From positions 1 through 64,000 of the forward strand of contig CAIKCI010000011.1 in assembly GCA_903825895.1 (NCBI GenBank): 64,000 nt of DNA, read 5' to 3'. Positions 17,659 through 25,561 of the stretch are shown here, one piece after another. Made by a program: the position numbers and the translations under genes. Below the pieces are notes generated by a model. It was given only the letters and a program-made list of their open reading frames with translations. It made no database searches and was not told the origin of the DNA. This DNA comes from an uncultured Actinomycetes bacterium. Its GTDB lineage: Bacteria > Actinomycetota > Acidimicrobiia > Acidimicrobiales > RAAP-2. Within the stretch, counting starts at the first letter, position 1. Each line of letters opens with the position of its first letter.

Positions 17659-18551
17659 GCGCAGCCGCCGAACCGAAGAGCCCTACCATCGCGATCAAGA
17701 ACTGGGTGGGGGGAGCACGCCCCCGCACCCTTCCCGCAGCTATCGTCCCGGTGGTCGTCGGCACGATGGCGGTTCGACCTGAGTCCCTTTCTTGGACACG
17801 AGCACTTCTTGCAGGCGTCGTCGCTCTGGGGATGCAGATCGGTACGAATTACGCCAACGACTACTCCGACGGGATTCGGGGGAGCGACGAAGTACGGGTC
17901 GGACCTGTGCGTCTGGTGGGCCAAAAGCTCGCTTCACCGTCAGCGGTGAGAGTTGGAGCGTGGATTGCCTTCGCCATTGCCGGCGTCGCCGGCCTCGCGC
18001 TCTGTGCGCTGACGAGCTGGTGGCTTCTTATCCCAGGGATCTTGGCCGTGATCGCCGGATGGCTCTATACCGGTGGACCGAGGCCCTATGGCTACTACGG
18101 CTTTGGCGAACTGTTCGTGTTGGTCTTTTTTGGTGGCGTTGCCACCGTCGGGTCGGCGTTTGTTCAACACGCCCATATTCCCCCTGTTGCCTGGTGGGCG
18201 TCGATACCTGTTGGGCTCTTGGCGACCGCGCTACTCGAAGCAAATAACTTGCGAGATATCGACGGTGATGTTGACGTGTCGAAGAAAACACTGGCAGTCC
18301 GTTTGGGCCGAGACCGAGCGGGTTGGCTCTTCATTGTCAGCATCGTGGGAGTGGCCTTTGGGATCGTGCTGTGCTCAATCACCCGTCCCTGGGCATTACT
18401 GGCATTGGCTGGGCTGGTCCTCTCGATTCCCCCGTGCCGATTGGCGCTCTCAAAAGAACGCGGGCGAGCACTCTTGCCGATGTTGAAAGCAACGGCAAGG
18501 ACTCAACTGGTCGTGGGTGGCTTCCTAGCGCTGGGGTTGGCGCTGGCGTGA
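17655..18551 (+). CDS. menA: 1,4-Dihydroxy-2-naphthoate polyprenyltransferase
   Basis: MenA attaches the isoprenoid side chain to dihydroxynaphthoate in the membrane. The 298-residue UbiA-superfamily protein has about eight hydrophobic helices and both prenyl-diphosphate-binding motifs: [12 protein letters not shown] (about residues 64-75) and [16 protein letters not shown] (about 197-212). The start GTG overlaps the menB stop. The last 49 bases overlap the 3' end of the convergent menH gene, so both C-termini are encoded by the same DNA in opposite directions. Confidence 0.95.
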   Translation: MSAAAEPKSPTIAIKNWVGGARPRTLPAAIVPVVVGTMAVRPESLSWTRALLAGVVALGMQIGTNYANDYSDGIRGSDEVRVGPVRLVGQKLASPSAVRVGAWIAFAIAGVAGLALCALTSWWLLIPGILAVIAGWLYTGGPRPYGYYGFGELFVLVFFGGVATVGSAFVQHAHIPPVAWWASIPVGLLATALLEANNLRDIDGDVDVSKKTLAVRLGRDRAGWLFIVSIVGVAFGIVLCSITRPWALLALAGLVLSIPPCRLALSKERGRALLPMLKATARTQLVVGGFLALGLALA

Positions 18552-19324
18552 ACGACCTCAAGCCAGTGCAGGACAACCTGTGCACACGCTTGAGGTGCTT
18601 GAAGATGACAGGCGTGGCCAACACCCGGGGCCACCGCAACCGTCGATTGAACAAGTTCTTGGTCCATCGCGTGGGCGATCTGGGTGAATTTGTGATCCTC
18701 TTCACCGGCCAACAACAGCGTCGGTACCGCAACGACGTCGAGGAATCCCCAGGCGCTCTGCATTGTTCCTGTTCCCATGGTCCGCAACGAACGCGCCAGC
18801 CCCTGGGGTGTGTTGCGCAATCGCTCGGCTCGTTGAGCCGTCTCGCTGGTCAATCCTTCAAAGATCGGTTGCGCCAGCCATTTGTCCAAGAACGCTCCGA
18901 CGTCATCGGCGTCATCGGCGTCATCGGCGTCATCGAGTTCTTGGGCGAGGACTTCGTCGGCCGCTCGACGCTCGAGTCGCTCTTGATCGCTAGCGATCCC
19001 CGGGGTGCCACCGATCAAGATCAGGGCACCGAGCTGCTCGGGCTGCATCATCGCCGCGATCAACGACAATCGAGCACCCATGGAGTAACCCAGGAGGTCA
19101 AAGGGTTCATCCCCGACGGTGTCCAGCAGCGCATGGGCTGTATTGACCAGGTCTCCGGTGAAATCACTGGCGTTTCCATGACCAGGCAGATCAACGGCCA
19201 CAATAGAGCGATGCAGACCAAGCGCTTCGCCGAACGGTCCCCAAGAACGCGCCGTCTGGGTGAAGCCATGACAAAGCACCAGGCGACGGCCGGAACCCCA
19301 TGTGGTGGTTGGCAACAAGGGCAT
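18503..19324 (-). CDS. menH: Alpha/beta hydrolase, probable SHCHC synthase MenH
   Basis: The 273-residue alpha/beta hydrolase has the oxyanion HGFTQTARSW, the nucleophile elbow GYSMGARLSL (Ser near residue 99), an Asp-containing LLLAGEEDHKF and a late His (GVGHACHLQAP). These features and the position beside menD support MenH, which removes pyruvate from the MenD product. The loop after residue 130 contains a DDADDADDADD run coded by a 9-bp tandem repeat. The C-terminal 16 residues are encoded antisense to menA. The start ATG lies only five bases from the divergent menD start, so its promoter must sit inside menD. Confidence 0.85.
   Translation of the reverse strand: MPLLPTTTWGSGRRLVLCHGFTQTARSWGPFGEALGLHRSIVAVDLPGHGNASDFTGDLVNTAHALLDTVGDEPFDLLGYSMGARLSLIAAMMQPEQLGALILIGGTPGIASDQERLERRAADEVLAQELDDADDADDADDVGAFLDKWLAQPIFEGLTSETAQRAERLRNTPQGLARSLRTMGTGTMQSAWGFLDVVAVPTLLLAGEEDHKFTQIAHAMDQELVQSTVAVAPGVGHACHLQAPQACAQVVLHWLEVVHASANPSARKPPTTS
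18901..18936 (-). repeat. 9-bp tandem repeat inside menH
   Basis: Four copies (the last imperfect) of CGTCATCGG on the plus strand encode repeated Asp-Asp-Ala on the minus strand. The unit is a multiple of three, so copy-number change would alter loop length without a frameshift. Confidence 0.85.
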
Positions 19325-19329
19325 GATCT

Positions 19330-21039
19330 ATGAGCGTAGCCATTGGCCGCACCCAAGCGACGTTCTGCGCAACGCTCGTTGACGAACTGATGGCTGGTGG
19401 TCTCCGTCATGCCGTGATTTGCCCAGGATCGCGCTCGACGCCCTTGGCAATAGCCATCGGCGCAAGCGCGCTGACGACGCACGTGCGCTTGGATGAACGC
19501 TCAGCCGGATTCTTTGCGCTCGGCCTTGCTCGAGCCACCAAGCAAGCAGTGCTGGTGCTCGTCACGTCGGGGACTGCAGCAGCTGAACTCCACGCCGCCG
19601 TTGTTGAAGCACAGCTTGATCGGGTGTCCTTGATCATCGCCACCGCTGATCGTCCACCGGAACTTCACGGGATCGGTTCGCCACAGACCATGCACCAAGA
19701 AGGTCTTTATGGCGATCACGTGGTGTTCTCAGCGATGCCCGGCCCTTGTCATGCCTGGCCCGAGAATCTTTGGCGTCCTTTCGCAAGTCGTTTGATTCTC
19801 GAATCCTTGGGGAGCAATGGACGACCGGGCCCTGTTCACGTGAATCTTCCCTTCATCGAGCCACTCGTCAGCGAGGCTGATGCTCTTCCGGCATCACCAA
19901 GGCCAGGACAAGCGTTCTACACAGCGGCACCCGCAGCCCCGGGCGAGATGACCTTGGCGTCGAGTCATCGATGCGTTGTCATTGCGGGCGATGGAATTGG
20001 CGACGCCGAGGTGTTTCTCGCTCAAAGCGCAGTGATGCAGTGGCCGGTCTTGGCAGATCCTCGGTCGGGGCTGAGGAGTGGTGCAGAGCATGTCATCGCG
20101 TCCGGCGACGCTCTCTTGAGGAGTGAGGTCGTCAAAGCAACGCTCGACCCCTCGGTCATCATTTTGGCGGGTGCGCCACCGGCGTCCAAAATAGTTAATG
20201 AGTGGATTGTTGACTGTGCGGGCCGTGGCACAGAGATTGTCGTGCTCGGCCACGACGGACCCTCGCGTCATCCTACGCAAGTGTCGGCAACGTTTGTCAG
20301 CGGTGAACCGTCGGCCATTCTCGAGAATTTTGCGGCGACTGCCTCACCTGGCGAATCATCATGGCTCCATCGCTGGCAAGAAAGTCAGTCGATCGTTCTT
20401 GACGCTCAAGCGACGGTGTTTGGTGACGGAACATTCTGTGAGCCCAGCGTGGCGGTGACTCTTTCACAACTTGGCAGTGACGTCACCCTCGTCTCGTCGT
20501 CGTCCATGCCGATCCGCGATCTTGAATGGTTCGGCGTCAATACCGGACAAAGTACTCGGGTGGTCGCTAATCGGGGGGCGAATGGGATTGATGGCGTGGT
20601 GTCGACCGCAATGGGTGTGGCAACGGCCTTGACGACATCGGTGGTCGCCGTCGTTGGTGATTTGGCATTTTTCCATGACGTCTCGGCGTTGGTTGACGGT
20701 GTTGATGACGACAGTGGGCTCACGGTGGTGGTCCTTGATAACGGTGGGGGAGGAATCTTCTCATTCTTGGCGCAACGTCAACTCCTTGACGGTGACGTCT
20801 TCGAAGAGTTCTTTGGCACACCTCGGCGGCCCGACGTTCTCAGTGTCGCTCGTGGCTTTGATGCTGAAGCTCGTGAGGTCAACAGTCACCCAGAGTTCCT
20901 CGAGGCGCTGAGCGCAGCACAGGGCCAGACCGGGGTGCACGTGATTGTGGCCAGGATGCCGAGTCGGGACGAAAACGTGGCGCGCCACGAACTCTTGCAT
21001 GGAGAAGCCGTCAAGGCGCTTGCCACGGCGCTGGGATAA
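19330..21039 (+). CDS. menD: 2-Succinyl-5-enolpyruvyl-6-hydroxy-3-cyclohexene-1-carboxylate synthase
   Basis: MenD is the thiamine-diphosphate enzyme that adds 2-oxoglutarate-derived succinic semialdehyde to isochorismate. The 569-residue protein begins with the family segment HAVICPGSRSTPLAIA (about residues 27-42), has DERSAGFFALGLA with the ThDP-activating Glu, TSGTAAAELHAAVVEA, DRPPELHGIGSPQTM, and the C-terminal ThDP-Mg motif GDLAFFHDVSAL ... DNGGGGIF. The ATG is preceded by AAGGG at eight bases. It is divergent from menH with a five-base gap, so the two 5' regions overlap. Confidence 0.96.
   Translation: MSVAIGRTQATFCATLVDELMAGGLRHAVICPGSRSTPLAIAIGASALTTHVRLDERSAGFFALGLARATKQAVLVLVTSGTAAAELHAAVVEAQLDRVSLIIATADRPPELHGIGSPQTMHQEGLYGDHVVFSAMPGPCHAWPENLWRPFASRLILESLGSNGRPGPVHVNLPFIEPLVSEADALPASPRPGQAFYTAAPAAPGEMTLASSHRCVVIAGDGIGDAEVFLAQSAVMQWPVLADPRSGLRSGAEHVIASGDALLRSEVVKATLDPSVIILAGAPPASKIVNEWIVDCAGRGTEIVVLGHDGPSRHPTQVSATFVSGEPSAILENFAATASPGESSWLHRWQESQSIVLDAQATVFGDGTFCEPSVAVTLSQLGSDVTLVSSSSMPIRDLEWFGVNTGQSTRVVANRGANGIDGVVSTAMGVATALTTSVVAVVGDLAFFHDVSALVDGVDDDSGLTVVVLDNGGGGIFSFLAQRQLLDGDVFEEFFGTPRRPDVLSVARGFDAEAREVNSHPEFLEALSAAQGQTGVHVIVARMPSRDENVARHELLHGEAVKALATALG
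19333..19338 (-). promoter_or_regulatory. Candidate -10 for a leaderless menH transcript, inside menD
   Basis: Minus-strand TACGCT lies eight bases before ATG 19324. It falls in the first codons of menD, so RNA polymerase traffic from menH and menD would interfere. Confidence 0.35.
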
Positions 21040-21085
21040 CACGAGGGATTCAGCGGAGTTACCCCAAGTCAATGCGTGGCTCTGG

Positions 21086-21091
21086 CAGACT
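21086..21091 (+). promoter_or_regulatory. Candidate -10 for a leaderless tyrS transcript
   Basis: CAGACT eight bases before ATG 21100. If real, the in-frame GTG at 21076 lies upstream of the transcript and cannot be the start. Confidence 0.3.
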
Positions 21092-21099
21092 CTCTAGGT

Positions 21100-22389
21100 A
21101 TGGCGACGCTTTCAGAGGACCTCATCGCACGGGGCTTGATCTATCAATCCACCGATGACGAGGTGTTTTCTCTCTTGGACGCCGGAGGGCTGACCTGTTA
21201 CATCGGCTTTGATCCAACGGCCGACAGCCTTCACGTGGGAAGTCTCCTCCAGATCTGCATGCTTCGCCGGCTTCAACAGGCAGGGAATCGGCCCATTGCC
21301 TTGGCTGGTGGGGCCACAGGAATGATTGGTGATCCCGGCGGGAAGACCGCAGAGCGATCCTTGTTGTCGATTGAGGAGATTGCCAACAATACCGAGGCCG
21401 TTGCCACGCAGCTCTCACGGTTTCTCGACTTTTCACTACATGCCGGAACATCTCAAGCACTGCTGGTGAATAACTTCGAGTGGCTTGGCGAGTTGAATCT
21501 GATGACGTTTTTGCGAGACGTTGGGAAGCACTTCACGGTGAATCAGATGGTGGCGAAAGAGTCCGTCAAGAGTCGACTCGACCGAGCAGAAGGGGGAATC
21601 TCGTTTACCGAGTTCTCTTATATGTTGCTGCAGGCGACAGACTTTGCCGAACTCTATGAGCGCTATGGCTGCACAGTCCAACTCGGAGGGTCGGACCAGT
21701 GGGGCAATATCACGATGGGCACGGATTACGTGCGACGGCGATGCGGCGCTCAGGCCTATGGTTTGACGTCACCGCTCGTCACGAAATCCGACGGAACAAA
21801 ATTTGGAAAGTCTGAATCAGGAAACGAACGCGTCTGGCTCGACCAACAACGCACGAGTCCTTATGCGCTCTATCAGTTTTTCCTCTCCACCGAAGATGCG
21901 GACGTCACCACCTACTTACGGTATTTTTCATTCCGCCCTCTCGACGAGATCGAGGAACTCGAAGCTCGCACTCAATCGCATCCACAAGAGCGAGCCGCGC
22001 AACGAGCCTTAGCTGACGAGATGATTGCCCTTATTCATGGCGATGCAGAAGTTGGGCGGGTGCAACGTGCGTCAACGGCGCTGTTTGGAGGACAGGTGAC
22101 ATTGTTGGACCGAGACGTACTTGAGCAGGTCCTCGCCGACGTACCGAATTCAAGGATGGAAATCGCTGCACTTCGCGCTGAGCCACTTCTCAGCGACGTG
22201 CTGGTGCAGTGTGGGCTCGTGAAATCAAAGTCCGAGGCGCGCCGAGCAATTGAACAAGGCGGCATTTTCGTCAACGACGTGGCGGTGAACAACAACGAGG
22301 CGATTTTGAGCGGCCACGACCTGTTGTTTGATTCCTTTGTGATCCTGCGGCGGGGCAAGCGGGCCTATCACGTCATTCGTTGTACATGA
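21100..22389 (+). CDS. tyrS: Tyrosyl-tRNA synthetase
   Basis: A class I aminoacyl-tRNA synthetase. It has the HIGH-equivalent HVGS in PTADSLHVGSLLQ (about residues 45-57), the tyrosine-binding YMLLQATDF and QLGGSDQWGNI, the KMSKS-equivalent KFGKS near residue 230, and a C-terminal S4 RNA-binding domain (ARRAIEQGGIFVNDVAV). The length of 429 is normal. ATG 21100 gives the usual short lead before LIARGLI; an in-frame GTG at 21076 would add eight residues. No tRNA-responsive T-box leader is seen upstream. The stop overlaps the lipoprotein gene start as ATGA. Confidence 0.95.
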   Translation: MATLSEDLIARGLIYQSTDDEVFSLLDAGGLTCYIGFDPTADSLHVGSLLQICMLRRLQQAGNRPIALAGGATGMIGDPGGKTAERSLLSIEEIANNTEAVATQLSRFLDFSLHAGTSQALLVNNFEWLGELNLMTFLRDVGKHFTVNQMVAKESVKSRLDRAEGGISFTEFSYMLLQATDFAELYERYGCTVQLGGSDQWGNITMGTDYVRRRCGAQAYGLTSPLVTKSDGTKFGKSESGNERVWLDQQRTSPYALYQFFLSTEDADVTTYLRYFSFRPLDEIEELEARTQSHPQERAAQRALADEMIALIHGDAEVGRVQRASTALFGGQVTLLDRDVLEQVLADVPNSRMEIAALRAEPLLSDVLVQCGLVKSKSEARRAIEQGGIFVNDVAVNNNEAILSGHDLLFDSFVILRRGKRAYHVIRCT

Positions 22390-22874
22390 GATGGATCGCT
22401 GCGCTGTGCGTGGGGTCAGCGCTCGCTTTGGCTGGATGCTCGTCACCATCGACGCCGTCGTCTCAACAAGCGCAGATGAAGACGTGGGTAAATCAGACGG
22501 GATTCGGGCCCGTCGTGGGCACGCTTGAGAATGATGCGCGATCGGCAACACAGGTACTGGCTTCGGGGGCAGGAGTCAACGCCGCCCACACGGTTTGTGC
22601 GGTGCTGCTCCTTGACGCAGAGAATGCCAATAACAATCTGCCGACACCCAATCAAAATGCGTCGATGTTGTTATCGAAGGCCTATGGAGATCTGGGTGCT
22701 GCCGCCACATCGTGTTATCGAGCGCCGAAGAGTACAAGTGCCCAACGTGCGTTCTTGAAGAACCGCAATAGAGGCTTGGCCTTTCTCGTGGAAGGTCAAG
22801 CGACGATCGAGGCCGCTCTTGGGACCCCGATCTCAACATCAACCACCGCAGACAACGGATCAACAGCGCAATGA
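22386..22874 (+). CDS. Small secreted lipoprotein of unknown function
   Basis: The 162-residue protein starts with a classical lipoprotein signal: Arg, a hydrophobic stretch and the lipobox ALAGC at residues 14-18, so it should be processed by LspA and anchored to the membrane. The mature part begins with a Ser/Pro-rich linker and continues as a predicted helical domain with two further cysteines (HTVCAVLL and ATSCYRAP) that could form a disulfide. The tail is Ser/Thr-rich. ATG 22386 overlaps the tyrS stop and the 3' end overlaps the flavin reductase gene. I do not recognise the domain. Confidence 0.8.
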   Translation: MRWIAALCVGSALALAGCSSPSTPSSQQAQMKTWVNQTGFGPVVGTLENDARSATQVLASGAGVNAAHTVCAVLLLDAENANNNLPTPNQNASMLLSKAYGDLGAAATSCYRAPKSTSAQRAFLKNRNRGLAFLVEGQATIEAALGTPISTSTTADNGSTAQ

Positions 22875-23419
22875 GCGAACCAGCGCTGGACGACGCAGTG
22901 ACACGAAGAGTTCTGTGGGCATTGCCGACGGGGCTCTATGTGCTCGGCAGCGTGGCCATTCCCGGAGCGGGTCGATGGAACTTGATGACGATCAATTTGG
23001 TGACCCAAGTAGCGACGACACCGCGGGTCGTGGCTTTTAGCGTCGAACAAGATGCCTTGAGTGCCACCTTGATTAAAGCCAGCGGCATTGCGACGTTGTC
23101 CTTGCTTCATCGAGATGATCGAGCCGTCGTTCGTAAATTCGTGAAGCCATGCGAGGAAACGCTTGATGAAGATGGCACATTGACGCACTTGGCTGGCCAA
23201 GCTATTCGGTTCAGCCCTCAAGGCGCCCCGCTGCTTTGCAGCGCCGTCGCATGGGTGGAACTCACCGTTCGCTCCCATCTGGACTTTGACTCCCACGTCG
23301 TCTTTTTTGGCGAGGTGACGAACACGGGAGCGACGCAAGGATTCATGGAAGGGTCCCCCTCGGATCGGTCGACGCCGATTCTCAGAATGGAAGATACAAA
23401 GATGAATTATGGCGGCTAG
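22871..23419 (+). CDS. Flavin reductase-like domain protein
   Basis: The 182-residue protein fits the FMN-binding split-barrel flavin reductase family. It shows ALPTGLYVLGSV at the start, the flavin-contact segment WNLMTINLVTQVATTPRVVAF (about residues 36-56), and ASGIATLSLL followed by AVVRKFVK. Members reduce FMN or FAD with NAD(P)H, often to supply a partner monooxygenase; no such partner is adjacent. The start ATG overlaps the lipoprotein stop, so tyrS, the lipoprotein and this gene probably form one operon. Its stop interlocks by four bases with that of the small convergent gene. Confidence 0.85.
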   Translation: MSEPALDDAVTRRVLWALPTGLYVLGSVAIPGAGRWNLMTINLVTQVATTPRVVAFSVEQDALSATLIKASGIATLSLLHRDDRAVVRKFVKPCEETLDEDGTLTHLAGQAIRFSPQGAPLLCSAVAWVELTVRSHLDFDSHVVFFGEVTNTGATQGFMEGSPSDRSTPILRMEDTKMNYGG

Positions 23420-23640
23420 GTGGGGTTTGGTCGCAAATCGATGGTCAAGGTCAAGATCCCATCGGTGAGGTCGGTTTTCGCATCAGCCAGCATGGCGTAG
23501 TCCATGAAATCCTGCTGGGAGCGTTCGATAAACGCCTGGCGGTCTGGGCCCTCGATGGGGGGCATGCTGCGGCCCTTCACGGCAGATGCTCGTTGAGCAA
23601 AGCGCTCGATCATGGCGGCGGGGTCGAAGTGGTCAGACAT
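23416..23640 (-). CDS. Small hypothetical protein
   Basis: A 74-residue acidic protein with no recognised domain; the N-terminal half (DPAAMIERFAQRASAVKGR) and the middle (RQAFIERSQQDFMDYAML) look helical and the end (GILTLTIDLRP) looks like a beta strand. The ATG has AAGGAG six bases upstream, which strongly supports real translation. It converges on the flavin reductase gene with interlocked stop codons. Confidence 0.65.
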   Translation of the reverse strand: MSDHFDPAAMIERFAQRASAVKGRSMPPIEGPDRQAFIERSQQDFMDYAMLADAKTDLTDGILTLTIDLRPNPT

Positions 23641-23702
23641 GATGCTCCTTTTGGCTCGATGGTACTCGGGGCGGCGGTGCTGTGGGCGGGGGGCTGAGCC
23701 GG

Positions 23703-23708
23703 TAGGAT
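23703..23708 (+). promoter_or_regulatory. Candidate -10 upstream of a possible leader peptide and the gene at 23836
   Basis: TAGGAT matches the hexamer used elsewhere in the window. The expected transcript would start near 23715 and include the 28-codon reading frame at 23740. Confidence 0.3.
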
Positions 23709-23739
23709 CAGTGGCAACGATTTGTGACCGGGGAGAAGA

Positions 23740-23826
23740 GTGGCCGTCCTCGTTGCGTTGAGCCGAGCACGGTTCATTTCCGCCGGTGATCCGGTGGCGG
23801 GCAGCGACGACGGCTCAGGCGAGTGA
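23740..23826 (+). CDS. Possible 28-residue leader peptide
   Basis: A GTG start preceded by GGGGAG, 28 codons (beginning MAVLVALSRARFIS) and a TGA that falls inside the GAGGAG ribosome site of the gene at 23836. This spacing would couple its translation to the next gene. The peptide has no recognised motif or run of one amino acid that would suggest attenuation. The call rests only on the two ribosome sites and the upstream TAGGAT. Confidence 0.25.
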   Translation: MAVLVALSRARFISAGDPVAGSDDGSGE

Positions 23827-23835
23827 GGAGTTGCT

Positions 23836-24051
23836 GTGAAAAAGGGTCGGCACCGTCGATTTGAAGAAGCACGCAGTTTGAAACGTTCATTTGGACCACA
23901 AGCAACAACGTGTGCCGAATGTGGAGCAGAACCGGAAGACGTCCACGCATCGTGGTGTCTTGCCGAAGAAGACGCCTACGACCGTATTCTTGGAACAGAA
24001 CGTTCTACGACGACTGACGAGCACGACCCCTTAGACGACGAACGGGTCTAG
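23836..24051 (+). CDS. Small protein with a possible zinc-binding cysteine pair
   Basis: A 71-residue protein with a basic N-terminus (KKGRHRRFEEARSLKR) and a short cysteine cluster CAECG ... ASWC at residues 26-42 that could bind a metal, though only three cysteines are present. The rest is acidic. The GTG start has GAGGAG seven bases upstream. Its stop interlocks by four bases with the convergent cysteine-cluster gene. Function is unknown. Confidence 0.65.
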   Translation: MKKGRHRRFEEARSLKRSFGPQATTCAECGAEPEDVHASWCLAEEDAYDRILGTERSTTTDEHDPLDDERV

Positions 24052-24797
24052 TCGGATTCTTTTACCCTCAGCGTTGGGTGGGGGAGGGCAACGCCAGCGA
24101 CGGTGCGTTCAGCCCGTTCATTCATGTAGGCCAAGAGTTTGCCGTAGTTCTTTTTGCCAGCCATTGCGATGAGTTCATCTTTCATCGAATCGACGACGCG
24201 GTCTTTTCCAGTGAATGCTTCAGGTGCTTCGGTACACCACCAGTGGAACTCAGCGCCACCTTCGCCCCAGTGGCGTCGATCCCACTGACCGATTGAGGTG
24301 GTGATGTGATCATCGTCGTCCCCTTCGTCTTCTCGGCGCAGCGGAACCTGCCAACAGACCTCGGGCTTCCAGCCAACGTAACTTTCTCCGTGGTTTGCGG
24401 CTGCGACGTGAAAGGCACAGCCAGGGCCACCTTCAAAACCAACCCGATTGAGAAAGATGCAGGCATCGTCTTGGAGAACGGTGATCATTTCGCCGTCTTT
24501 CGTGCGGCTGATGACATCTTTTGGAGCAACGTTCTTGAACTGCCACTCTTCGTCGGTCAAGAGTTTGGCTTTCGCCCGGACATTATTGGCATCAGCCTTA
24601 TCGACAAGGTGGGCTCCGTAGCTACAACATCCCTGGACGAGTTCAGGGGTGGGTCCCGTCAACACCCCTTGGCACCCATTGCCAAAGATGCAGTTCCAGT
24701 TTGACTCGAGGAACGTCAGGTCAAAGCGCCACGTGCGCTCCTCCTTCTCGTCCTCGAAACTTACCCATTCATGTGCATCACTCGGAGATTTGGCCAC
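24048..24797 (-). CDS. Cysteine-cluster protein, DUF3109/YkgJ-like
   Basis: The 249-residue protein carries eight cysteines in an ordered pattern: NCIFGNGCQG and GCCSYG in residues 35-60, then ACIFLNR, PGCAFHVAA, PEVCWQVPLR and HWWCTEA further on. This resembles the YkgJ/DUF3109 group thought to bind an Fe-S or zinc cluster, but similarity is by pattern only. No signal peptide is seen, so it should be cytoplasmic. It is divergent from the NfuA-like Fe-S carrier gene across a 54-base spacer with a candidate leaderless promoter for each, so coordinated expression with Fe-S biogenesis is an attractive inference. Confidence 0.75.
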   Translation of the reverse strand: MAKSPSDAHEWVSFEDEKEERTWRFDLTFLESNWNCIFGNGCQGVLTGPTPELVQGCCSYGAHLVDKADANNVRAKAKLLTDEEWQFKNVAPKDVISRTKDGEMITVLQDDACIFLNRVGFEGGPGCAFHVAAANHGESYVGWKPEVCWQVPLRREDEGDDDDHITTSIGQWDRRHWGEGGAEFHWWCTEAPEAFTGKDRVVDSMKDELIAMAGKKNYGKLLAYMNERAERTVAGVALPHPTLRVKESD

Positions 24798-24803
24798 CGC
24801 GTG

Positions 24804-24809
24804 AATCTA
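24804..24809 (-). promoter_or_regulatory. Candidate -10 for a leaderless transcript of the cysteine-cluster gene
   Basis: Minus-strand TAGATT six bases before GTG 24797, with no Shine-Dalgarno sequence. Confidence 0.45.
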
Positions 24810-24839
24810 GCGCCGTCACGCACCCTTGTGGTTGACCCA

Positions 24840-24845
24840 TAGACT
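24840..24845 (+). promoter_or_regulatory. Candidate -10 for a leaderless nfuA transcript
   Basis: TAGACT six bases before ATG 24852; 30 bases separate it from the opposing -10. Confidence 0.45.
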
Positions 24846-24851
24846 GAGGCC

Positions 24852-25511
24852 ATGACTCAAACCCAAGCCGCAAAGACCGAAGAGACCATCGTTGGGATTG
24901 CCGATGACGCCGTGCGCATCGTGACCGACGCCATGGCCCAAGAGCCCAACGCCGAGGAACTGGCCCTCTGGGTTGAGATCAAAGGTGTCGACGGCGGGAA
25001 GTATGCCTATGACCTGTACTTTCAATCACAGCGTGACGCTGACGTGAACGATGCCTCCTACGAAGTAAACGATGTCCATGTGGTTATCCCGCAAGCCAGC
25101 ATCACGGCACTCAAAGGCGCTCACCTCGAGTGGTCAGATGACAACGGTGGTGGCTTGGTCATGGTGAACCCCAACACGCCGTCTCCTGCTGAAATTGCTC
25201 CTGGCGTTCCAGCCGACGTTCTCGCTCAAGGACTCGAAGGCCCACTGGCCCTGCGCGTCATCAGCGTCCTCGACGCCGACGTGAACCCGTCGATCGCCAG
25301 CCACGGTGGCCGTGCTGACCTGGTGGCCATCGATGAAACGGCCGGGGTTGTGTACTTGGCCCTCTCAGGTGGATGTCAAGGTTGCGCCATGTCCAGGATG
25401 ACCTTGACGCAGGGAATCGAAGTGACACTGAGGGATCAAGTGCCAGAACTCACCGAGATTCTGGATGTTACCGACCATGCCGTCGGCGAGAACCCCTTCT
25501 ACGCCAACTGA
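24852..25511 (+). CDS. nfuA: NfuA-like Fe-S cluster carrier
   Basis: Nfu proteins carry 4Fe-4S clusters to target enzymes. The 219-residue protein has a degenerate A-type (IscA-like) N-terminal domain in which the cluster cysteines are absent, followed by a NifU-like C-terminal domain with GGCQGCAMS, giving Cys175 and Cys178 as cluster ligands. The last residues read GENPFYAN, as in other NfuA-type proteins. It is divergent from the cysteine-cluster gene. SUF or ISC assembly genes are not in the window. Confidence 0.9.
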   Translation: MTQTQAAKTEETIVGIADDAVRIVTDAMAQEPNAEELALWVEIKGVDGGKYAYDLYFQSQRDADVNDASYEVNDVHVVIPQASITALKGAHLEWSDDNGGGLVMVNPNTPSPAEIAPGVPADVLAQGLEGPLALRVISVLDADVNPSIASHGGRADLVAIDETAGVVYLALSGGCQGCAMSRMTLTQGIEVTLRDQVPELTEILDVTDHAVGENPFYAN

Positions 25512-25549
25512 TCTTTCCCGAATCGCTAGAGGGGCCACACCTGAACGCG

Positions 25550-25555
25550 TAGGAT
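25550..25555 (+). promoter_or_regulatory. Candidate -10 for a leaderless aro operon transcript
   Basis: TAGGAT six bases before GTG 25562, the first codon of aroC. This would start the aroC-aroK-aroB-aroQ-pepQ-efp-nusB operon. Confidence 0.45.
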
Positions 25556-25561
25556 AGGGGA

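Noticed and set aside
23641-23835. SRP RNA or another small RNA in the spacer
   Set aside because: The conserved SRP loop sequence was not found and no extended hairpin could be drawn.
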